Assembly (NCBI GenBank): GCA_032622095.1
Contig: CP136063.1
Location: forward strand, 203,657,934 to 203,721,933
DNA: 64,000 bases
Reading direction: 5' to 3'
Source: Siphonodentalium dalli
Taxonomy: Eukaryota > Mollusca > Scaphopoda > Gadilida > Siphonodentaliidae
In this document: positions 57,726 to 64,000 of the stretch, one piece after another
Position numbering within the stretch: the stretch's first letter is position 1
How the letters are laid out: each line of letters starts with the position of its first letter
The notes under the pieces: generated by a model
The model's database searches: none
Told to the model about the DNA's origin: nothing
The model's input: only the letters and a program-made list of their open reading frames with translations
Position numbers and translations under genes: made by a program

Positions 57726-58597
57726 TTATACCCCCTTTTAAAAAAAAAGGGGGGTATACTGTTTTGCACCTGTCCGTCCGTCCGTCGAGCCGTCCGTCCG
57801 TCCGATGTCTGTTCATGTCGTAACTTGAACAATAGTGCTCGGATCTCAATGAAATTTTGTATGGCTGTTCATTACTATGAGGGAATTCAATAGAGGGTTA
57901 CATCGTTTTCTTCGGATTTTTCATTCTAGAGTTATTCATCTTTGTTTATCTTGAAATGTTGGATTTTTGGTCTGTCTGGTGTCTGTTCATTTCATAACTT
58001 CAACAGTTGTGCTTGGATCTCAATGAAATTTGGTATGGATGTTCACTACTATGAGGACATTAAAAAGAGGGTTCCATTGTTTTGTTCGGATTTTCCATTC
58101 TAGAGTTATACATCTTTGTTTATCTGGAAATGTTGGCTTTTTGGTCCGTCTGGTGTCTGTTCATGTTGTAACTTCAACAGTTGTGCTGGGATCTCAATGG
58201 AATTTGGTACGGATGTTCACTACTATGAGGACATTCAATAGAGGGTTCCATTGTTCTGTTCCGCTTTTCCATTCTAGAGTTATTCATCTTTGTTTATCTG
58301 GAAATGTTGGTTGTTTGGTCCATCCGATGTCTGTTCAGCTCATAACTTGAACAGTAATGCTCGGATCTCAATGAAATTTTGTATGGATGTTCACCACTAT
58401 GAGGACATTTAATGGCACATTCAAATGTTTGTTTTGTTTTTATTGTTCTATAGTTACTCATCTTTGTTTATATGAAAATGCTGATGTTTGGGTCCATCTG
58501 TCTGAGTATAGCCATCATAAGTTATAGATATGCCCACACTAGGCGGTATGCCACGAGGGGGTATGCACCGGACAACAGTCCATCTCTTGTTTTAAAT
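57726..58597 (+). repeat. Family H array (DPYD intron 7)
   Basis: Starts TATACCCCCTTTTAAAAAAA with the mirrored GGGGGGTATA, a (CCGT)n tract, then four units of about 175 bp with TGTCTGTTCATGTCGTAACT and TTCACTACTATGAGGACATT. Ends GGTATGCACCGGACAACAG TCCATCTCTTG. Confidence 0.8.
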
Positions 58598-58712
58598 GTT
58601 TCTCATCTTGCCATCTTATATTAATCAGTCAAATTAATAATAGATCATTCCATCGTGTATCTTTAGAAGTGAATGGGAAAATCCATTTGTTAAAATATTG
58701 CTCTGTTTGCAG

Positions 58713-58800
58713 GTTATATCCGACAGATCGTTGAGTACGAATGATATAACACTAGAGAAACTCAAGAGTGAAGGCTATGCTGCAGCTTTCCTTGGCATTG
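58713..58800 (+). CDS. DPYD: DPYD exon 8
   Basis: 88 nt between acceptor gtttgcag and donor gtgagc, residues 256-284 plus the first base of Gly285. It encodes VISDRSLSTNDITLEKLKSE and GYAAAFLGI. It matches human [20 protein letters not shown] and AAFIGIG. The surface strand is less conserved, but AAFLGIG is kept. Confidence 0.95.
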
Positions 58801-59149
58801 GTGAGCGCACAATTTGTTGCTGTTAAAGCCTCATGGCGGTTTAACACACATTGATTTGGGACATGATATTAACACATTATATTGGGATCAAATTAGCAAG
58901 AAAAATAGATACTTCACTCATAGAGATTTTTGGTCTAGAACATCTTAGCTAATGTGTGAGATTGATGAGTCACCATTTGATATTGTAAAATCATAACCAA
59001 CCTGGCTGTGCTTTAAATAGGCCCAAAAAAAAGAGACTGTTTCCATTAATCGACAGACCCTATAATAAATCCCCCATCCTATAAACTTGATGTTTTCCTT
59101 CTTTTTTTTTTTTGAACTTGTATTTCTTATTTCTTGTTGGGTATTTGGG

Positions 59150-59600
59150 GAGGGATAATTGTTCTACAATATGTAGCATCGAAACAAATAGACCAATCTC
59201 TACCAGAGCGCAACAGTCATACTTCGTTTCTGATCTGTCACTGGCTACTAGTCTGTCAGTTTCTATATTTAGTGTGGGTTTTTCCACCAAAAATGTCGAA
59301 TTTGATCTCCCCAAATTCAAATGTCCTATATGCTTTGAGAAGAATTCCCTCACAAAAAACTTATTGACAGAACAGTGAGATTTAGAGTGATAGGTCTTGC
59401 TGATGATATTTGCATGCTTCTCAGCAAAATGGCAGCCGATTAGAATGCTTGTGTTTGATTTGACTGATGTTTGCCATATGTGTTGTTGTCTATGTGTGTT
59501 TAGACATTGGTGTTGATAAAATAACTGGAGAACCAAAGCACTACATTGCACGAAATAGTTCTTTGTTTCTAGTGAGACTTTCCAAACTTAAAGGAGTACT
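59150..59600 (+). pseudogene. Diverged relative of the gene-like cargo of family C
   Basis: On the + strand, VDKITGEPKHYIARNSS (about 59512-59562) and PKFKCPICFEKNSLTKNL (about 59310-59365) align with minus-strand segments of C1 and C2 (VDKIIGEPNHTVSKYSS; PKVQFSMCFQNNSRTKNL). Frames are broken by stops. The CPIC and spacing hint at a zinc-binding protein, but I do not recognise the family. The inverted ends of family C are not seen here. Confidence 0.5.
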
Positions 59601-60050
59601 GTACACTAAATCCAGCCATTTATGGGACCTACTCCTTTTATACTCAACAGAATATTGCAACAAATGAATGAATTTGAGCCATGGATGAGTGCAAAATACA
59701 ATCGTTTACTCTATGAACGATGCAAACAACATGGTAATGATAATGAAAATGAATTTATGACTGAAAGTCATAAATTCATTTTCATTATAATTACCATGTT
59801 GTTTGCATCATTCATAGAGTAAATGATTGTATTTTGCACTCATCCATGGATCAAATGATAATGAATTTATGACTGAAAGTCATAAATTCATTTTCATTAT
59901 AATTACCATCTTGTTTGCATCGTTCATAGAGTAAATGATTGTATTTTGCTCCCATCAATGGCTCAAATTCATTCATTTGTTGCATATATTCTGTTGAGTA
60001 TGAAAGTAGATGATCCCAAAAAGGGCCGGATTTAGTGTATAGTAACCCTT
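59591..60050. mobile_element. Family N inverted-repeat element with TTAA flanks
   Basis: AGGAGTACTGTACACTAAAT at the left and the complement AGGGTTACTATACACTAAAT at the right, each next to TTAA. Arms extend through GCAACAAATGAATGAATTTG and GCAAACAACATGG. The hairpin tip GAATTTATGACTGAAAGTCA is present twice (59750-59790, 59855-59897). Confidence 0.65.
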
Positions 60051-60309
60051 TAATGAATGAAATTACACAAACTTTGTTAGATATATTGTGTGCTTTATCA
60101 GGGCAACATGTGGCTCTGCTCACTTTAATATTAATATATATGTTAATATCGCTTAATATTGTTAATATTGCCAGTCAGCAGTCTTTATTTGAGTCATCAA
60201 GGGAGATAAACCCAGCATGGAGTTTGCAAAAAGACGTCTTTTTTGCAAACGTACCAATGGATATTCAGAAAGTCTGCTTTTATTACCTGAGCATCCCTCA
60301 AAATGTATA

Positions 60310-60362
60310 ATACTTTTATAACTGAATGGGAGAATCCATTTAGTAAAGAAATGGTTAAATGG
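60310..60362. repeat. Family I end fragment
   Basis: CTTTTATAACTGAATGGGAG and AATCCATTTAGTAAAGAAAT. Confidence 0.45.
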
Positions 60363-60600
60363 GTGGATATGTGTCTTTATTTGCAGATTTTTATGAGAAT
60401 GTCCAACACATGTGGTCTAAGAGAAGTGGCAGATTTTTTTTGCCTTGTGTAGTGTATATACTGCAAATGAGTAAAGTATAATTTACAAGATATATTTTCA
60501 GCCATCAGTCAGTATACGAAAGTCTACATTAGAAGCTGCATTTATTGACAATTTATTGCCTGTCAAATTCTAATAGAGTTGTCATTCTTTCTTCTTTCAG

Positions 60601-60708
60601 GAGTTCCGGACCCTAAAATCATCCCACTATTTGAAGGGCTGACAGAAAAGCAAGGATTTCTTACATCCAAGAAATACTTACCAGCTGTGGCAGAAGCAAG
60701 CAAATCAG
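60601..60708 (+). CDS. DPYD: DPYD exon 9
   Basis: 108 nt between the pyrimidine-rich acceptor cttctttcag and donor gtattt. It completes Gly285, encodes residues 286-320 and supplies the first base of Gly321. The product reads VPDPKIIPLFEGLTEKQGFL and then TSKKYLPAVAEASKS, aligned to human [20 protein letters not shown] and on. This linker is more divergent than its neighbours. Length and phases are unchanged. Confidence 0.95.
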
Positions 60709-60764
60709 GTATTTTTTTCCCTTGAAAAACAAATTGGGGGTACTCTAGAAATCAGTGATGTCTG

Positions 60765-60965
60765 TCTGTCAGCCCCAGATGGTTTCCGGATGATATCTTC
60801 TGTAATAATTAATGAAATTTAATAACTTTTGGTTTGTGCTCATATATTAGGGGCACATATCAAGTTTGAATATGGTTGATGTCTGCTAATTTTTACCGGA
60901 GTTATGGTCCTTTGTCGACTTAAACTTTGCCGATTATCTTTTTTTCCGGATGATATCTTATTTTA
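60765..60965 (+). repeat. Family G fragment (DPYD intron 9)
   Basis: GGTTTCCGGATGATATCTTC, ATCAAGTTTGAATATGG, TTTTACCGGAGTTATGGTCC and a second TTTCCGGATGATATCTT. Confidence 0.6.
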
Positions 60966-61045
60966 AAATTTCTCTTTCCTTGGTGGCACTTCTCAATGTT
61001 CTTGTTGATTTATCCATAAAAACTAAATAGCTTATTATTCAGTTT

Positions 61046-61282
61046 ACTCTTCAATGACTAGAGCTTCCTGAAATTTTGTGAATACCCTGTGCCAATGCAT
61101 TCTCTTATATATGCGAGTCTCCCATAGGGAGCCCTGCATAAATAAGTGAATACATTGGCCTAACAATATTTAACTTGACCTTGAAGCCAATGTATTCACT
61201 TATTTATGCAAGTATATATAATAGAATGCACTGGTACAGGATCTTTACTACTTCACACCGGTGCAGCTCCCATCATGAGAGG
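61046..61282. mobile_element. Family B2 MITE in DPYD intron 9
   Basis: CTTCAATGACTAGAGCTTCC to CCCATCATGAGAGG then TTAA (61283-61286). Two modules, the second shortened. Confidence 0.7.
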
Positions 61283-61318
61283 TTAAAGGGTCTCTAAAAT
61301 GTAAACAAAATCAAATAC

Positions 61319-61873
61319 TATATGTGCAGGGGAGCTTGTGGGAGGCGGGTAATACTGTATGTGCAGGGGAGCTTGTGGGAGGCGGGTAATACTGTATGTG
61401 CAGGGGAGCTTGTGGGAGGCGGGTAATACTGTATGTGCAGGGGAGCTTGTGGGAGGCGGGTAATACTGTATGTGCAGGGGAGCTTGTGGGAGGCGGGTAA
61501 TACTGTATGTGCAGGGGAGCTTGTGGGAGGCGGGTAATACTGTATGTGCAGGGGAGCTTGTGGGAGGCGGGTAATACTGTATGTGCAGGGGAGCTTGTGG
61601 GAGGCGGGTAATACTGTATGTGCAGGGGAGCTTGTGGGAGGCGGGTAATACTGTATGTGCAGGGGAGCTTGTGGGAGGCGGGTAATACTGTATGTGCAGG
61701 GGAGCTTGTGGGAGGCGGGTAATACTGTATGTGCAGGGGAGCTTGTGGGAGGCGGGTAATACTGTATGTGCAGGGGAGCTTGTGGGAGGCGGGTAATACT
61801 GTATGTGCAGGGGAGCTTGTGGGAGGCGGGTAATACTGTATGTGCAGGGGAGCTTGTGGGAGGCGGGTAATAC
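61319..61873 (+). repeat. 37-bp G-rich minisatellite, 15 copies (DPYD intron 9)
   Basis: Unit TACTGTATGTGCAGGGGAGC TTGTGGGAGGCGGGTAA repeats with almost no variation. Each unit carries three G-runs (GGGG, GGG, GGG) on the + strand, which is the transcribed-RNA sense of DPYD. G-quadruplex formation is possible. Confidence 0.95.
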
Positions 61874-61978
61874 TATCTAAGAGTCAGCTAATAAGTTCCA
61901 ACAACTCATATTAACTGAACCTCTGATTTTATAACTTATATTAAAGTAATAATCTTGGTATTCTAATGTAATTACATA

Positions 61979-62191
61979 CAGTAATGCCCTAAATAATCGA
62001 ATCCTTAACTACAGCAGAATTATGGGTAATTTTTCAAGATTTAGTCGGAAATATGGCTTCTTGCCATTCATCGGAAAGCTCTCAGTGAGAGCTTTCCAAT
62101 GAATGGCAACAAGCCTTATTTCCGACTAAATCCTGAAAAATTACCCATAATTCTGCTTTGGTTAAGGAGTTGATTATTTAGGGCATTACTG
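61979..62191. mobile_element. Family A foldback element in DPYD intron 9
   Basis: 213 bp with TA flanks. The arms carry unpaired private changes (TTAACTACAGCAG against CTGCTTTGGTTAA), unlike copies with matched variants. Confidence 0.88.
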
Positions 62192-62250
62192 TAGGTTAAA
62201 GGAATCATACCAAAGCAGTTTATGAACAGTTTGTGATTCGATGCCTTTAA

Positions 62251-62568
62251 CCCATCCATGACCACCGGAGCTTCCTGAAATTTTGCGAAAACCCTGTGCC
62301 AATGCATTCTCTTATATATTTGAGTATCCTGTAGTAATTTTAATAATTTTGCTTTTAAACAAGTGAACGTATATAAGAGAATACAATATTGCAATATTAA
62401 TAACTTTGCTTTTAAACAAGTAAACATATATAAGAGAATAACAATATTTACCTTGACCTTGATATGTGAGGCTCCCTATGGGACACTCATATATACAGTG
62501 TATAAGAGAATGCATTGGCACAGTAATGCTGCACCAGCCCAGCTCCCATCATGAACCTCATGAAAGGA
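62251..62568. mobile_element. Family B2 MITE, internally rearranged
   Basis: CCCATCCATGACCACCGGAG after TTAA (62247-62250), right end CATGAAAGGA. Within it, AATAACTTTGCTTTTAAACA AGT..TATATAAGAGAATA occurs twice in tandem. It ends 52 bp before exon 10. Confidence 0.65.
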
Positions 62569-62620
62569 TTGACTTAACACTTATAATCAGGCTTGTATTC
62601 TGAATCCAATGTTCTTACAG

Positions 62621-62790
62621 GAATGTGTGGCTGTAAATCAAGGTTACCAGAACTCTTTGGTCATGTGATCGTTCTCGGATGCGGAGACACAGCTATGGAT
62701 TGCGCGACCTCTGCTCTCAGATGTGGAGCGAAGCGAGTGTACATAGTGTTCCGTAAGGGCTTCTCCAACATCAGGGCTGTGCCCGAGGAG
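62621..62790 (+). CDS. DPYD: DPYD exon 10: NADPH-binding loop
   Basis: 170 nt between acceptor tcttacag and donor gtgaac; completes Gly321 and encodes residues 322-377. [20 protein letters not shown] contains the NADPH loop (341-344), followed by [10 protein letters not shown] and NIRAVPEE. Arg365 and Arg372 correspond to human Arg364 and Arg371, which contact the NADPH phosphate. The coding sequence continues right of the window. Confidence 0.97.
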
Positions 62791-63745
62791 GTGAACATTT
62801 TCACAGACCATTTGATATTTAACCCTTTCTATACTAAATACTCATTGACAAGTAGTTCCCTGAAGTCCTTTCCACACAGCGTTTGTGGCGCAGCATGCAG
62901 CATGCGGCACACTAGAGGCAATGAGTGCTTGCACACGGCATGCAATGTATGCGACATTGCAGAAAACACTGCTGCAGGATTATATCGGTGTCCTAATCCA
63001 GCGGTGCAGTGTGGTTTTGTTCAGTAATTCTGCTATCTGTAATGACGGTATAAAACGAAGACACTGGAAGCACAACCATTCTCTTTCAATGTCAGTTTTG
63101 GACTGTGATTGTGCATCGCTTCAGCATGCAGTCATTTAAAAAAAAAAAAACGCTGTTGCCACAGAAAATGCAGTGGTCACGCATATCGCTGATTAAAAGC
63201 TTTGTGGAAGGGGCTTTAGGAATTGTTCATGTAATAAGCAACAAACAACCATAGGGTTTCTGACATGTCATTTAATCAAAGATAGATGTCCTCAGTCGGT
63301 AAGGTCCATACTGCATTAGACTCTCATAAGCTTTAAAAGTACACTAAGACATGAACTAACCCTGAAAAAACAAAGGAAACTAAGTAGTCTTTATCTGATT
63401 TTCCATATTCACCAGATTTTTATACCAGGACTCATGTTTATATCTCTACTATATCTCTTCACTTTTTGCTAATCCATTAATACTTACATTTTAAAAAGGA
63501 ATAGGCTTTTCCGTCTGTCTGTCCATCCGTGGATGTAACTTTGTCCTATCTTGTGTTCCTACAATTGTCTGTAAATTTTGATAACTTGGCACAGATATTT
63601 AGTACCATGGGAACCTGTGCACCTCCAATTATGAGGTCCGTCTAATTTTTGTATTAGTGGACTTATCCCCCTTTTAAAAAATTTTTGCAACATGCACAAT
63701 TTTGTCTGAGCTTGTATTCCTTGTGTTTTAAAACAAATATGTTAA
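62791..63745. other. DPYD intron 10, start
   Basis: A family-I end (CCCTTTCTATACTAAATACT, 62821) is followed by ~300 bp of less AT-rich sequence with GCATGC repeats (62880-63130). From about 63500 comes a family-H-like segment (TTCCGTCTGTCTGTCC). The next exon was not seen before the window ends. Confidence 0.4.
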
Positions 63746-63948
63746 CTCTTCCGGCCATCACTGGAGCTTTCTGCAATTTTGCAAAAACCCTGTGCTATTC
63801 TCTTTTATATATGAGTCTCTCAGATGGAGCCTCACATGTATATGATAAAATACATTGGCCCCTACAATATTTACATTGTCCTTGTAAGCCAGTGCATTCT
63901 CTTATATATCTGAGGCTTGCATTTATAAGAGAATGCACTGGCACAGGG
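63746..63948. mobile_element. Family B2 MITE, diverged
   Basis: CTCTTCCGGCCATCACTGGA after TTAA (63742-63745) to GCACTGGCACAGGG then TTAA (63949-63952). The right end stops at the module border CACAGGG, suggesting use of an internal terminus or deletion. Confidence 0.6.
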
Positions 63949-64000
63949 TTAATATGGCTACATTAATGTCGCCCCAATTGCGCTGTGGGTGGTTTTCATA

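Larger units (their letters stand above)
39617..62790 (+). other. DPYD: Dihydropyrimidine dehydrogenase gene, 5' part (coding exons 1-10)
   Basis: The product reduces uracil and thymine with NADPH, the rate-limiting first step of pyrimidine catabolism, in cytosol. Ten exons give 377 residues in one open frame: the N-terminal [4Fe-4S] domain, the FAD domain and the start of the NADPH domain. The FMN/pyrimidine domain and C-terminal ferredoxin domain would be encoded right of the window. Exon lengths are 45, 108, 83, 88, 162, 197, 82, 88, 108 and 170 nt. Exons 3-10 match human DPYD lengths as I recall them, and exons 1 and 2 differ by +2 and -1 codons. All splice sites are GT-AG. Introns are 0.85-4.5 kb and filled with MITEs and minisatellites. 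Confidence 0.95.

Noticed and set aside
59060-59551. 163-codon minus frame as a gene
   Set aside because: It is antisense to the region where the + strand matches the gene-like blocks of family C; no recognised domain.

Overview
This is animal nuclear DNA. It is AT-rich, intron-rich and crowded with short inverted-repeat transposons. The repeat style (long tracts built on CCGTCCGTCC and GGATGATAACTTTAG units, many palindromic MITEs) suggests a marine lophotrochozoan, most likely a bivalve or other mollusc. That placement is an inference from repeat character and protein similarity, not from a search.

Two conserved genes lie on the + strand. The first is the 3' half of the catalytic subunit of cAMP-dependent protein kinase (PKA-C). 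Its last four coding exons are at 13478-13573, 14872-14994, 18768-18932 and 22365-22490, corresponding to residues 182-350 of the 350-residue mammalian protein; earlier exons must lie left of the window. The second is the 5' part of dihydropyrimidine dehydrogenase (DPYD), the first enzyme of uracil and thymine breakdown. Ten coding exons run from the start codon at 39617 to 62790 (377 residues, about 37% of the protein); the rest lies to the right. Exons 3-10 have the same lengths and phases as I recall for human DPYD, and all eight N-terminal Fe-S ligands are present. No convincing gene lies in the ~17 kb between them.

Almost everything else recognisable is mobile or repetitive DNA, with target-site duplications (TSDs) readable from the sequence. 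(A) Foldback elements beginning CAGTAATGC with TA TSDs. (B1, B2, B3) Three families with CCCTTT/AAAGGG ends and TTAA TSDs, piggyBac-like, which share an internal palindrome. (C) Two 1.2-1.35 kb elements with 9-bp TSDs, Mutator-like, carrying gene-like segments. (D, J) Harbinger-like elements with TTA TSDs. (F) hAT-like elements with ends CAAGCCTTGAAATAG and 8-bp TSDs. (K, L, N, P, R) single inverted-repeat elements. (G, H) tandem-structured repeats. (I) a dispersed repeat of several hundred bp. There are also three minisatellites.

Region by region: 1-13.4 kb is PKA-C intronic or upstream DNA full of A/B/F/G elements, including several nested insertions. 13.5-22.5 kb holds the PKA-C exons, and its 3' UTR follows. 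23-39.6 kb is intergenic repeats and unique AT-rich DNA. 39.6-64 kb is DPYD, with introns carrying both C elements, three tandem arrays (18-bp, 37-bp G-rich, 72-bp) and a composite B1 element containing an exact 160-bp copy of DPYD intron 3. The most interesting material is transposon biology: module sharing between unrelated MITE families, host-sequence capture and paired changes in hairpin arms.
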